Assembly: GCA_002049455.2 (NCBI GenBank)
Contig: KV918948.1
Span: forward strand, 1 to 64,000
Length of the DNA stretch: 64,000 bases
DNA from: Porphyra umbilicalis
Taxonomy: Eukaryota > Rhodophyta > Bangiophyceae > Bangiales > Bangiaceae
Reading direction: 5' to 3'
The translations under genes and the position numbers were made by a program. The notes under the pieces were generated by a model. The model was given only the letters and a program-made list of their open reading frames with translations, had not been told where the DNA came from and did not search any database. Below, piece after piece: positions 20,994 through 32,571 of the stretch. Position 1 is the first letter of the stretch; every line of letters begins with the position of its first letter.

Positions 20994-22046
20994 GTGTCCC
21001 AGCGGGCGGGCGGTAGGCCCTTTTAGGAGCGGGCGTACGCTATCCCTGGATGTATTACTACCTCTAGAATAGACACTAAATTTAGGCAGGATATATACCG
21101 CGCGAGCACTGAGGCTGTGTCTTGACGGCGCGTGCAAGGCACGTGCGCGTGATTGGGTCCGAATATGGATATATTGCTGAGTGATTGGGTCCGAATATGG
21201 ATATATTGCTGATCCCCCAATTTTGTCCTCATCGGCCAAGACCGGGACTGCTTTGTAAAACAGGCCAACCATTGGTCTATAACAGCAGCAAACAGATGCT
21301 GAGTTCGAATCTACGACGCGCCATTGGCTCTTCAACCGCCAGGTGCAGAATCGAGATTCTTCGTTTTCTTGAGATACTGTATTCTTCCTTTCTCAGTCGT
21401 CTCATGGGGTAAAGTAGCCCAGAGCAGTTTGTTATCGAGAGCAACGAACAGCCTCGGAAAGTAAAATGTTGGCTCTTGCTTGTCCATCCCCGGTCGCCCC
21501 CCCCCCCCCCTCCCCCCGCCCGTGATCGTATGTAGCACCGCCCATTGACTGGCAAGCTGCTCCGTCTGCGGCGGCGGCACTCTGACTGTTCCGCCGGTGC
21601 TCAGGCCGTCGCCGGCAGAGCGACCTTTGCGACAGCCGCCGCTGGCGTCGGCCGCCGCCGACGCCGACCGCCGCCAGCGTCGGCTGCCGCCACCGCCACC
21701 GCCGCCACCGCTCCACCCCTGCCGCGGTGGTGGCGCGACCACCCGCGCCCGCTGGCGAAGCCGCGACAGGCGGTTTTGGCCATTCTGACAAGTACAGCCG
21801 AGTGCCTCGGCCGGATTCCTTGTGCGTCCTGCATGGCTTGTTGTTCCCGCTCGGTGGGTGTCGATAAGAGATAAAAGTAGCGTCGAGATGCCTTCTAGTT
21901 TCTATACAATGGCAACCACGCGACCGACCGACAGGGCGGTAGATGGGTATGTACAAAGCCCCCCCACAACACCACGAGGTCCACACACGCACAGCAGAGC
22001 AAGTGCAATCAGCGGCGACCGACGCGACCAACGTCCTCCGCACGCC
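20994..22046. other. Convergent intergenic region with tandem duplication
   Basis: Between the zinc-finger gene (+) and the NADPH oxidase (-). It carries the 32-bp tandem repeat at 21149-21212, a copy of TAGAATAGACACTA near 21064, and a C12 run at about 21498. No gene is recognised. Confidence 0.5.
21149..21212. repeat. Perfect 32-bp tandem duplication
   Basis: Two adjacent identical 32-base units, each starting GTGATTGGGTCCGAATATGG and ending ATATTGCTGA, at 21149-21180 and 21181-21212. Only two copies are present, so it looks like a recent slippage or an insertion footprint. Confidence 0.9.
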
Positions 22047-24895
22047 TCACAGGAAGTTCTCCTCACGGAACGCAAACCGCACGTTGGAGCCGTACGAGTC
22101 GGCAAAGCGCCCCTTGCCGCTCCGCTGGTAGGCCGTCCGCGCCAGCTTCCACGTCCCGTCGCCCGCCTCCACGTCCGCCTCGGCCTCGCCCGACCCGTCG
22201 AGGCCAATGGCGCCACGGCGGTAGCCGCGCGCGAGACTCAACGCCGTCGCCCGCGCAATGCCCTCTTGGATCGACTTGGACATGGGGTGCGGCCCGCAAA
22301 AGAAGACGCCGACGACGGTGCCCGAGCGGGAGCGCTCCGTGATGCCCGCCATGAGCGCGCCCCAGTCGGGGCGCTGGTACGTCGTCTTGATCGGCACCTC
22401 GTCATAGTCGAGCATCCACGGCTCCACTTCGGGCGCCGCGCGGGTGATGTGGCGGTGGAGGCGCACCGCGCCCGAGCCGGCGCACGGGAGCAGCTCCTCC
22501 ACCAGCCACCCGTCGTCGGCCTGCTTGGGCGCCGTCCACACAAAATCGAGGCTCCGCAGCGAGTGCGACGCTTGCACGTTTTGGGCGAGCGCCAGGCGGC
22601 TGCCGACGACGCGGGTGAGGCGGTAGAGCATGGCTAGGAGCAGCAACGGCCACAGCACCAGCAGGTTAACGGCGGCAAACCAGGTCGCGCCCGAGCCGAC
22701 GCCGCCCAACGCGAGGGCGTCGAGCACCAAGCCCGCCACCAGCAGCGGCAGCAGGAAGAGGGTGTCGACGAGGGAGCCCCGCTGGCGGAAAAAGACGGGC
22801 ACGCCGAGGATGGACATTTCACACGCGAGGGAGACGACCAGCGGCGCCGTGGCGGCGGCGGCGAGCGCCAAATCCGCCGCGACCAACCCCGTGCGGGTGA
22901 ACATGGCCAGCCCCGCCGTCGACGGGGAAAAGCCGCGCATGATGGCGGCGAGGGCGACAATGGTGAAGCGGGCGAGGATCGCCCACAGCAGCGCCAAGTT
23001 GACCGACACGGAGTGGAGGATCTGCAGCGTCGCCACCCGCTTGGTGCGCGCGCGCACAACGTCGGCGGGGAGGGTGCCGCGGCGGTCGCCGCCGGCGGTA
23101 AGTCCCCCAAAAAAGGCGCCGAGGATGGACGTGCGGCGGCCGCCACCGCCGCCGCCGTTGCGCGCCTTGACGACCTCTGCGTCCGCGTCAAAGTTGAGGC
23201 CGATGAGCTGCTGGCCGGCCGTCGAGTTGATAAACGCCGACTGGCGAAGGACGCGGCCGATGCTGTCGGCGCTGCTCGCCAAGTCGGCCTCCTCGTCATC
23301 GTCGAGGCGGCTGCTATCATCGTCATCCTCGTCGTCGTCGTCGTCAAGCGCCCCGCCGCCGACGCCGTCGCCGTCGTCCATGCCCGGCACGGTGACGCCC
23401 TCTGACGTCCCCGGCAGCGTCGACGGGGGCGGGAAGGCGCGGTCGTTGCCCTCCTCGTCGGCAATCGAGTAGAGGCGGTCGAGCTCCGCGACGCGCCGCT
23501 CGAGCACCTCCGAGGTGAAGCTCGACGGCGCGCCCGGCGGCTGCAGCGCCGCCGCCGCCTCCGCGTCGCGCCCGGCGGGCACGCGGGAGCCCGTCGACGA
23601 CAGGTCGTCGGCGACGCTGCCGCCCCCAAAGTCCGACGCCGACGGCGCGCGGGGGGACAGCCGCGCCCGCGCCTGCACCGTCGCCGCCGACGGGCTGTGG
23701 TGCATCCGCCGGTCGGGGGCGGCCGCCGCCGCCGCCGCCGTCGGCGAATGCGGCGACGCGTACGACGGCGGCGGGGCGTCGCGGAAGGAGGGCGGGCGGG
23801 CGGTGAGCCAGTTGTGTGCCGACTTGACGACGCCGCAGAAGGGCGTCGAGCCGACGCCGCCGCCGATGAGCACCACATTTTCAAACTGGCCGACGTGCTG
23901 CGCCGGCGAGCCGTACGGCCCCCGCACGAGCACCTCCACGCGCGTCGCGCCCGTCGACGCAAACATCTTGTGCAGCTGCCCCGTCCAGTCGCCCGACTTT
24001 TTAATGTAAAAGACGAGCTCCGGCTCGTGCGGCGCCGACGCAATGGTGAACGGGTGCCACTGGATGGAGGAGATGGCCGGCACCTTGACCTCCGCGTACT
24101 GCCCCGGCCCGTACGTAAAGGTGCGGGGGAGGCGGAGGCAGAGCATGGCGTCGCCCTTGAGGGCGCCCACGTCGCGCGACACGGACATGCGCACCTCCTT
24201 TTGCTGCGCCCGCCGCATCAGCCGGTCAATGATGTAGACGGCCATGGGCCCCGCCACCCACCGGTACGTGCGGTACACGCCATAGTGGAGGCCGTGGATG
24301 AGCAGCAGGATAAAGCCGAGCGTCGCGCACACCGCGTGGGAGTACCAAAACAGCTCGTAGCGCTTGGAGCGGTTGACCCGCAGCGACGTGCCGTAGAGGA
24401 CGCCAAAGAGGGCGACGAGCATGCTCCCCGTGATGAAGAGCTGCGTGAAGCCATTGTAGCCGGGGCCCCACGGCTTGGACACCACATACACGGGCAGGTG
24501 AAAGGCGACGTGCGTGAGCGACGCGGCGAGAAAGACGCGCCCGACGAGCATGTGGAAGGCGGGCATGGCCTTGTCAAACGGGATGACCATGTTCATCGGC
24601 GTGTTGCGGAGCCACGACATGAGCTTGCGCGCCGAGATGAGGAGGATAAAGGCGGCGTTAAAGTTGACGAGGTTCCCCGCCCCCCGCGCCACGGGCGTCA
24701 AGTTGCGGCGGTAGTGGCCCACCGGCCACAGCCGCCGCTCGGGCGTCGCCGCAAAGAAGAAGAGGATGACATTGGCAACCGCGTACAGGCCGAGGAAGGT
24801 GAGCGCAAAGCCGTTGGCGGAGAGGTACGACTCGATTTTGGAGACCCAGCTCTTGGTCTTTGGGGGGGGGCCCCCGCGCCGCCGCCGCCGCCCAT
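22047..24895 (-). CDS. NADPH oxidase / respiratory-burst oxidase, red-algal type
   Basis: Transfers electrons from NADPH through FAD and two haems across the membrane to make superoxide. The ATG at 24895 precedes a first helix (FALTFLGLYAVANVILFFF). Bis-haem helices follow: a His pair 14 apart in FHMLVGRVFLAASLTH and another in HAVCATLGFILLLIHG. The FAD site is HPFTIASAP. The NADPH site is split between LIGGGVGSTPF and FFCGPHPMSKSIQ, and the protein ends FREENFL as NOX proteins do. Between the two NADPH halves sits an insert of about 400 residues (plus-strand 22550-23790) with an acidic Asp/Ser stretch and four hydrophobic helices. There are no EF hands. The ATG and first helix are linked to the rest only if the G9 run at 24862-24870 is one base longer. 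Confidence 0.9.
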
Positions 24896-26266
24896 GGTGA
24901 CAACGTCGGCCCGCGGCGGGCGGGCGGCCGGCAACGCCGGCGGCTGCGCACGCCCCCCACCACCGTGGCCCTCGACGGCAGCCCGAGCACAGCGCCGGGT
25001 GGGGGCGGGGAGCAGACGGCGCACCCGTGGTCGCTCGCCTTGGCGGTGGGTGGGCGGGCGCGCGTGCGCGTCAACGGTGGGGGCGGTGCGCCGGTCGGGC
25101 GGTGACGCCCGTGACGACGCGGTCGTCGTTGGTGGCGGGATTGGAGGACCGCCGCCCCGCCGACGCGGGCGCTCTTCAACGCCCCCGCCACCCGCCCGTC
25201 AGGGCGGTCGGGGGCGTCCCCCCCCACCCCCCTCACAGGCGCCTCCCCGCGCCGCGTCGCGCCGGCGCGCCCGCCCCAACGCGCCCACAGAGCGATACCC
25301 ACCAAGGCGGCAGCGCGGGGCGCGGGGCGGGGGGAGAAACGGGGCGCGCGCGGGCGCCGCCAAGAACAAAAAAATGTTGGCGGACCGACCCCACCCCCCC
25401 CCCGCGGCGCGCCAGTGGCAACGGCACACGCCGCCGGCCGGGGCGCTTCCCCCCCCCCCCCCCCGCTGCGCCGCGGCGCGCGCGCCACGATCCCGCCGCC
25501 GCCGGCGGCGCGCGTGGGGCGCGCCGACACCCCCCCCGCCAGCGGCGGCGGTCCGCCCGCGGCGCGCGCGGCCGCCACGACGGCACCGACGGGGGCGCCC
25601 CCAAAGGGGGCCACCCCCCGACGCCGTCCGTGCCCGCCCATCCCCACGGCGGCGGCGGCCACCCCCCCCGCGGCACGCCACGATGGCGGCGGCGGGGCGG
25701 CGGCGCTGCCAGAGTGCCGCCCGTCGCGGTCGTGGCGGCGGCGGCGGGGGGGCGGGGGGGCGCGCGGGTGCGCCGCGGCGCCGCCGTCGCCGGCGCCGCC
25801 ACACTGGCGCCGTCGAGCGCCTCCTGGGGTGACGGCGTCCGACGCCGACGCCGTTGCGGCGTCAGGGGTCTGACGGCGTTTCATCCATTGACGGTGCACC
25901 GGGGGCCGACAGGTTCGCGTCAGCGCCCGCGTGGCGCACCGCGGGGCGAGCACGAGGCGGCAAGCCCCGCCATGGCCATGCCCCCCCCCCCCTCCCATAT
26001 GGGAGGGGGGGGGGGGGAGGGCGGCCGGGGCACCCACCAGCCACCTGCACCCCCACCGGCGCGCCGTTCGGCGGGCGGGGATGGACGCACGGGCGCCGGG
26101 GGCGGGGCAGCGTGGCGCCGCCCCGTCGGCCCGCCTGCCACCAACGGGCGGGGGGGGGGTGGGCGGCCAAAGTCCAGACAACCCCCCCCCCTCCCCCCCG
26201 CCGCGCGTCCGCCGGCCGCGCCGCTGACACGAACCGCGTCCCGACACGCCCCCCCCCCCCGCGCAG
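24896..26266. other. Very GC-rich intergenic DNA with many poly-C/G runs
   Basis: Upstream of the NADPH oxidase. Long open frames on both strands are composed almost only of Ala, Arg, Gly and Pro and are expected by chance at this GC content. There are many C or G runs of 8-14 bases, including a C12/G12 inverted pair around CATATG at about 25981-26020. No gene is recognised. It should include the oxidase promoter. Confidence 0.5.
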
Positions 26267-27873
26267 ATCGTCTACTTGGGACTTTTTCCCATCGAAGGCC
26301 CTTTTCCGATGACATCGCGACCCGACAGGAACTGGTCATCGGAAGGGGGTTTCGATGGACATAGATGAGACCTTCGATGAGAACCGTTTCGATGAGAGTG
26401 GTGTCTTCGGCCGATGAGACTGAGAATCCGTGCCGACACATTTACAAGAATTACATAAATCTGCGTGCAGGTATTGCCTGACATCTCATCATATCGGGAC
26501 CTTCGACACGGGCTAGGTCAACATCGCTTTGTCGAGGTCCGGGCACAGCTTCGTGAGGCTGCGTGCGTGAAATGCACATGCACGAGGCTTCGGCCACTTC
26601 GCGTGAGAGGCGGTCTTTCGACATCTTGACTGCACAAACGATGGATTTTTTGGACGCTCGCAGTCCTCCGGGTTGTGCTTCGCGGTGCTCCGCGTGCGGC
26701 GACATCGCGGGTTCTTATGCTTTCCTAGACTAAGTCAAATGCATTGGCGGCACCCGTCCTCGTGAAGAAGATGGTCTCGACGTCGGCGGAACGGATGTCT
26801 CTGAGATTACTGGCGTGGCAAATACATATAAATGGCATACTGAACGGACAGTATCCCTGAGATGCATACACAAGATTATCCAGTTGTCCAATCAGATGGG
26901 TCCCTGCTCGGGCTCTCAAACTGAAGTCACATCGGTTCGATGGGCTCGATGAGAGTCTCGATGACCGTCATCGACCCATACTTCGATGGGTCGATGGCGC
27001 ATCGAAGCCTCGATGAGGCTTCGATGGAGAAAAAGACTCATGTAGACGATCGTCTACATGGGACTTTTTCTCCATCGAAGCCGTAGACGATCGTCTACAT
27101 GGGACTTTTTCTCCATCGAAGCCTCATCGAGGCTTCGATGCGCCATCGACCCATCGAAGTATGGGTCGATGACGGTCATCGAGACTCTCATCGAGCCCAT
27201 CGAACCGATGTGACTTCAGTTTGAGAGCCCGAGCAGGGACCCATCTGATTGGACAACTGGATAATCTTGTGTATGCATCTCAGGGATACTGTCCGTTCAG
27301 TATGCCATTTATATGTATTTGCCACGCCAGTAATCTCAGAGACATCCGTTCCGCCGACGTCGAGACCATCTTCTTCACGAGGACGGGTGCCGCCAATGCA
27401 TTTGACTTAGTCTAGGAAAGCATAAGAACCCGCGATGTCGCCGCACGCGGAGCACCGCGAAGCACAACCCGGAGGACTGCGAGCGTCCAAAAAATCCATC
27501 GTTTGTGCAGTCAAGATGTCGAAAGACCGCCTCTCACGCGAAGTGGCCGAAGCCTCGTGCATGTGCATTTCACGCACGCAGCCTCACGAAGCTGTGCCCG
27601 GACCTCGACAAAGCGATGTTGACCTAGCCCGTGTCGAAGGTCCCGATATGATGAGATGTCAGGCAATACCTGCACGCAGATTTATGTAATTCTTGTAAAT
27701 GTGTCGGCACGGATTCTCAGTCTCATCGGCCGAAGACACCACTCTCATCGAAACGGTTCTCATCGAAGGTCTCATCTATGTCCATCGAAACCCCCTTCCG
27801 ATGACCAGTTCCTGTCGGGTCGCGATGTCATCGGAAAAGGGCCTTCGATGGGAAAAAGTCCCAAGTAGACGAT
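26267..27873. mobile_element. 1,607-bp near-perfect palindromic (foldback) element
   Basis: The segment equals its own reverse complement about a centre at 27070. Arms 26267-27057 and 27083-27873 (791 bp each) are separated by about 25 bp. All arm stretches I compared agree, apart from two mismatched bases near the centre. Symmetry stops exactly at ATCGTCTAC on both sides, and the flanks are unrelated. The outer end motif CGTCTAC-x-TGGGACTTTTTC is found again twice at the centre. Each arm therefore looks like a complete terminal-inverted-repeat element, and the whole like two copies head to head. The inner 200 bp of each arm are packed with CGATG/CATCG words, possibly transposase binding sites. 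Short frames in the arms (64-84 codons) are mirrored but unrecognised. Confidence 0.9.
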
Positions 27874-28579
27874 GTCAGACGCTGGCGGGGCACCACGACG
27901 CGCGAGATCAGGGGGGGGGAGAAATCTGGCGCGGCGGTGGCGGCGCGGGGGGGACGGGGCGCCCGGGCGCGCGCCCGCGGGAGCGCGGCGCCGGCCACGC
28001 CCCCCCCGCCGTGGGGGGCGCGCCGTCCAGACACGGGGCAAGCGCCGCGAGGGGCGGCCACGTCTGGCGCGACGCGGACCGAGGCGGGGGGGCTCACGAG
28101 AGGACGCCACGTACCCCCCGCGCGGGGGATCAGATCCACGGAGGGGACGAGACGGATGGATGACAAGATCCAATGGGCGCTGCGCGCAGTATCCGTCTGT
28201 CACCACTTCTTGACACTTGCACCAGCTCTTCGCAAATCGGGCTTGGGTGGCAAGTCCACAGTGTTTACACATGAAATCGGGTTCCTGGGGATCCTCCGGA
28301 ACCGCCTACGGCGCAGTTACCTTTATTTTTTTTAAATAAAAAAAGCATATCAGCGCGGTCTAAGTCACACCACTGGACTCGTGAGCTCATCAGCTCTCCA
28401 ACAATCCCTTGTGCGCCTCAAGAGGAGCACTCCTGGACGAGAAAAGCGTGATACCCTGGAAAAGAGCAAGAAAAAAGGACATGGCCGGATGGGTGCAATT
28501 CCGCGTCCACAGAGCCCTTTCAGTGATTTCCGAGCAGAGCGTCTGGCTCCCGCCTGCGAGGCACATTCAGAAAATTCCA
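27874..28579. other. Intergenic between two mobile elements
   Basis: GC-rich to about 28140, then AT-richer with an A/T tract (TTTTTTTTAAATAAAAAAAG) near 28323-28346. No gene is recognised. Confidence 0.45.
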
Positions 28580-29295
28580 ATTCCAGGCACGTGCGTGCAA
28601 TACCCTGGCCTTCAGGGCGGTGGCGCGCTCGGCGACGCATTGACACCGGGCACGCCGGCCGGTTCTAGGCCACGGGAGCGCACGGGGACACGTACAGCCA
28701 CGTTGCCGTGGTGGGGGGGGCGTCGGGCGAGGAAAGGGGTGCCGCCTCTGCCACCGCAGCGGCGGCGGCCCGCCGGCGTCGCGCGGCGCCCACGGGCGAG
28801 GCCGTCACTCCGCCGCGCAGCGCACCTGCGCACGGCGGGCAGGGCGGCCGACACGGCGCACGGGCGGGCGGGTGGGACTGATCGCCGCGCTACAAGGCGC
28901 CTGTAACCTCGCCGCTAGATGGCGTCAGAAACCGCCGACGCGCCGCCGCAACAGAAGACGGCGCGCAGACGCGATCACCCGCGGGTCATCGTGGGCGCGT
29001 CAAGCCCCGGATGTCGCTGCGCGCGGTCACCGCACGCAACTCGGGGCGGTGGAGGGGGCACGGGGGCAGGCTCTTTCCGGTCCCAGTGATGCCTGTGGAA
29101 GGACAGTCCTTCTCAGCCACGTAACTCCATTTGTTTTTAGCGTCATCGCGACCCTTCCAACACTGACAGGCCCTCAGATCCCTGAGGACACGAATGCAGG
29201 CTGCCACCTCTGAAACGAAGAGCAAGTCCCTTGATCTAAGTATATGTGTGCATCACTACACTTTGAGAGCACCCTGTCCTAAAGGCCAGGGAATT
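28580..29295 (+). mobile_element. 716-bp repeat element, copy 1
   Basis: Begins ATTCCAGGCACGTGCGTGCA and ends in CCTAAAGGCCAGGGAATT. A second copy of the same length lies inverted at 54829-55544, matching over nearly the whole length with scattered substitutions. The left end contains CCCTGGCCTTCAGGG and the right end the related palindrome CCCTGTCCTAAAGGCCAGGG, so the termini are inverted relatives. No intact coding frame is shared by both copies. It is probably a non-autonomous DNA transposon. Confidence 0.8.
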
Positions 29296-29579
29296 CTCAA
29301 CAGAAAATCTCATCCCAGAACCCGATCGAAGGGCACTCGCGGCGACTACTCTTCTCTCTCCTCGTCCCCCCCGCTATCGGATCCGTCTGAAAAATCACCA
29401 GGACGCTCCTCTAGATGCCCCGCGACGACCTCGGCGGCCGCCATGGAGTTTGTACATCCGGGGCACACTCGAAAACGCCCGCAACCGCACCCACTCCACC
29501 CCTTCCCTCCGCGGTACGTACGTGTGGCGCACACCCTACACCGGTTGGCCACGCGTGCGGCTGCCGCCACGGACTCTTC

Positions 29580-31021
29580 CTACGCCTTCTTGACCCGCTT
29601 GTGAGCCCGAGCGATGGCCCGAGCCGCTTTCACGGCCTGGTCACAGGCCTTATTTTCGGCAATCTCCTTGTTTTGTTCAAGCAGAGCGTCGGGGGCGTGC
29701 AAAACGGCTCGTTGGACCACCGTTGAACCCGTGGATGTCCAATTCTTGGAAGCCTTGGATCTGCTGGTGGCCTCGTGGATGACGTCAGCAGCAGCCGCGC
29801 TTGAAACACCGCGAATGGTGACATCCGTGTGGCCCAGCCCCAGAAATTCCGTCATCTGGGACAGCATGCGCTCTGGGTCAAAGGGCCACAGCCCACAGCG
29901 ACGAAATGCCCCTATGATGACGTTGGGGAGGAAGGCTCGACTCTCGGCGGCGTAGGACACCTCTACAATGGCGTTGCGTGTGCCCCCATCGCCCAGCATC
30001 TTATCAATGACGCCGTGTTGGGCGCCCATCGCTACAAGCCGCTGGAAGACGCCAAAAGGGGCCTCATGCAATGCTTTGGTGATGTGGCTCGTGTTCCGAG
30101 TAAGAAAGAAGAGGTAGACGCCCTTGCCCAATGCCCGTTCGATGACATCCGGATGACGATGGACCCCCAACTGGTCCCCAAAGAGAATCGATGGGATACC
30201 CGGGTTGCGGGTGGCCCACTCGTCAGAGAACTTGGCCATAACCGCCTCGAAGGCCTCGCCTGTAAGATATTCCGTCTCCTTCCAGCAGTAGAACCGCGGC
30301 CAGCACCTCCGGGACGTGCGCGGGGCATCATGGAGGCAAAATTTTACCGGGGCGGTGGATGCCTCGCCAAACTTCGCCTTCAAGACGTAGACGCTCATAA
30401 ACACCGACCCAGACGCCGACACAAACGAGAGCAGGGAAGCCACGGTGGACTCGCGACTTGCCACAGCGTTTGCCTGAGTCTTGTCGCTAGCCTCAACGCG
30501 CTTCACGGCCATTTTCCCGCCGCGGTGGGTGATGCGTGTTTCGTCGTAGTTGAAGACCGCCGACGGGATGAACGAGTGCGTTTCGAGGAACTTTTCCAGC
30601 TCCCCACATAAGACCTTTGCCCCGTAGAGGACCTCGGGGCCCGCCCGCTTGTCAGCGAGGGCCTTACACACACCCTCAGCGAGAGGTGTTGACGATTGCG
30701 CTTGACCCACCGGAACACCCAAGGTTGGGAGACCTCTATGTCCCATCGCCGCTTGATAACGCCGCGTATCTGGGTGTTGTTGACGGGGAAGTTGTTCACA
30801 ATGAAGTCTTGTGCAACACCCACCAGCACTTGCTCATCGCGGTGGGAGAGGCGGGCGTTGCCGTGGGCGCGGGAAGTGTTGTCCCGGGAGCGGTAATACG
30901 AGCTACGAAGGGCCCCGACAGCGATGCCTGTCTGTCCTGAAACCAAGTTCAGGGCATCCTTTAAGGTTCCCCCGTTCTCAAGGGTAGAGAGTACCTGAGC
31001 TACCGCCATCTTAGTGGCCAT
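29580..31021 (-). pseudogene. pogo/Tc1-mariner-type transposase, frame-broken
   Basis: From the ATG at 31021 the first 110 residues carry a CENP-B/Tc5-type helix-turn-helix (SHRDEQVLVGVAQDFIVNNF, then NTQIRGVIKRRWDIEVSQ). The frame then shifts by one near 30680, after RQHLSLR. The other frame continues with KALADKRAGPEV and the catalytic domain: NYDETRI (first Asp), LFGDQLGVHRHPDV (second Asp), and a block TSHITKALHEAPFGVF where pogo-like enzymes normally have QPLD. The third acidic residue is thus not in its usual place. There is no long homopolymer at the break, unlike the breaks in host genes, so a real mutation is more likely here. The Lys-rich C-terminus ends at 29580. The element is probably no longer autonomous. 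Confidence 0.75.
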
Positions 31022-31895
31022 CTTGATGGTGGGGGGGGGGGGAGGTAGGTGGGGGCGACGAAGGAGGCGGCCAGATCGGGTCTTCGCGATGAGATTTTCC
31101 GTTGAGCATTGGAGCTATCTGAATGAGCCTCCGCGTTCGCCGCAGGGATCCGGATGTCGAGTCACTCCGATGCACCCCGGAGCCCCGTAGTGGTTGTACG
31201 GGCCGATTCCTCGGCCAAGGTCGACAAAGAGGTGTGGTCAGCACATGAGAGAGGCTCTGGAGCCCGAGTTTCGTGGTCGCGTTGTACTGTGTAGTAAGTG
31301 TGAGTCCAGGAAACTCAAGGCAATGTCCAGGCAACGGTACAACGCGCGAGTGCGCGGGGAGAGCGGCGAGTGCGTGCGCGGCGGCGTGGGTGGAGGTGGT
31401 GGCGAGGTGCGCGATGCCGCCGCAGCCGTGGGCGGCAGCGGGTTCCGCCACCCACCCGGCAGCCTGTGACTGGCGGTGGGCGGCGGCAGGTGCGACGGAA
31501 GGTTCGGCGGCAGCGGGTGGCAATGTCGCCGCCGTGGCTGCCGCCGTCGCGACAGCGGTCGTGCCGCTGCCACCAGCGACGCGCGCGAGCGCCGTGCCGC
31601 GGCGACGCGACACTTGGCAGAGGCTGTGGCAGTGGCGGTGGTCTGCAGGAGCGCCAGGTGCCGCGGCAGCGCGTGCACACGGGTGATTGGCGCGCCGCGA
31701 CCGCGGCGTCATCGTCGCGCCGTTGCCACGGCACCGGGTGGTGATGGACAGAGACCACTCCTTCCGCACTGCCACCTCCGCGGCGCCGCCGCCGCGTCGC
31801 CGCCGCGGCATCGTATCCGCCGTGCCTCCTCCACTGCCGCCGCTACCGCTGCCGCACTGGTCTTTGTGACGCCGCCCCGCGGCCTCGCCCCCCCG
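31022..31895. other. GC-rich spacer, no recognised gene
   Basis: Upstream of the transposase-like gene. Overlapping frames in both directions at 31370-31870 are Ala/Arg/Pro low complexity. Nothing is supported. Confidence 0.4.
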
Positions 31896-32423
31896 TCACG
31901 ATGGCACAATCCACATGTCACACGGTCGGTCTCGGCGCAGCCAGGCGCGGAGCACCAGGCTCTGTGCGCCAGGCGCAGAGTTCTCCTTGCACCGGGCTTG
32001 CTTCTTCGCGATCGAGTCCAGAACCCGAGGAAGCAGGATCTTGAGCGCCTGCAGAAAGTCGTCCGTCGTGTTTGCGACCGTCTGGGTAGGATCCTCGACC
32101 ATCACCTGCGGCATGCGATTCAGCGAGAAGCTACTCAACCACCGGGGAGTCACGAGGTCCACGACTGCCGACAGCGTGGTGAGCGAGGCGGCGTCAGACG
32201 CCGACAGCAACCCGTGGGAGGACTTCACGGACGCCGTCCAGGATGCGGCCATTGATTGTGATGTCGACGAGGTCGACGCGCGGCTCGGTGACGCAGCCTC
32301 GTCGGCCGCAGGCCCACCGGTCTCCCCCCGGCTCACGTCGGTGGCGGGCGCGGTGGATTCCTCTTGCGACGCGGCGGGCGCCTCGCACTCGCTCGACCGC
32401 ACCTTCTTCGCGGGCGCCCTCAA
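31896..32423 (-). CDS. Unrecognised ORF downstream of the kinase fragment
   Basis: An open frame of about 175 residues without an ATG at its head. The first half is Ser/Ala/Thr-rich and probably disordered. The second half has mixed, protein-like composition (DAASLTTLSAVVDLVTPRWL, TTDDFLQALKILLPRVLDSI). It lies on the same strand as, and just downstream of, the kinase fragment and could be a further exon or another gene. No family is recognised. Confidence 0.3.
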   Translation of the reverse strand: MRAPAKKVRSSECEAPAASQEESTAPATDVSRGETGGPAADEAASPSRASTSSTSQSMAASWTASVKSSHGLLSASDAASLTTLSAVVDLVTPRWLSSFSLNRMPQVMVEDPTQTVANTTDDFLQALKILLPRVLDSIAKKQARCKENSAPGAQSLVLRAWLRRDRPCDMWIVPS

Positions 32424-32571
32424 GTGGTCAAAGCACAGGGTGGCCGACCGCCTAGTACGTACGCCGTGCGTGGCGACGTGTTAGAGGTGCACCACGGGCA
32501 GGCGTCCAGCTGCACACACATCCACTGCTGGCCGACCAAGCCATCGTCCTGGGGCTAACAATTACTCCGCC

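Noticed and set aside
21290-21310. tRNA-like T-loop GTTCGAATC
   Set aside because: No acceptor or anticodon stem can be built around it. A similar GGGCTCGAACCC at about 12208 also fails.
24896-26266. Several long overlapping ORFs (up to 700 codons) as genes
   Set aside because: They are Ala/Arg/Pro/Gly low complexity, appear on both strands at once and are expected where AT-rich stop codons are rare. The same applies at 34812-36656 (+), 49082-50461, 59000-59480 and 60857-62480.
26267-27873. Palindrome as a sequencing hairpin artefact
   Set aside because: A read-through of a hairpin adapter would mirror the flanks too. Here symmetry stops at a defined terminus on both sides and the flanks differ.
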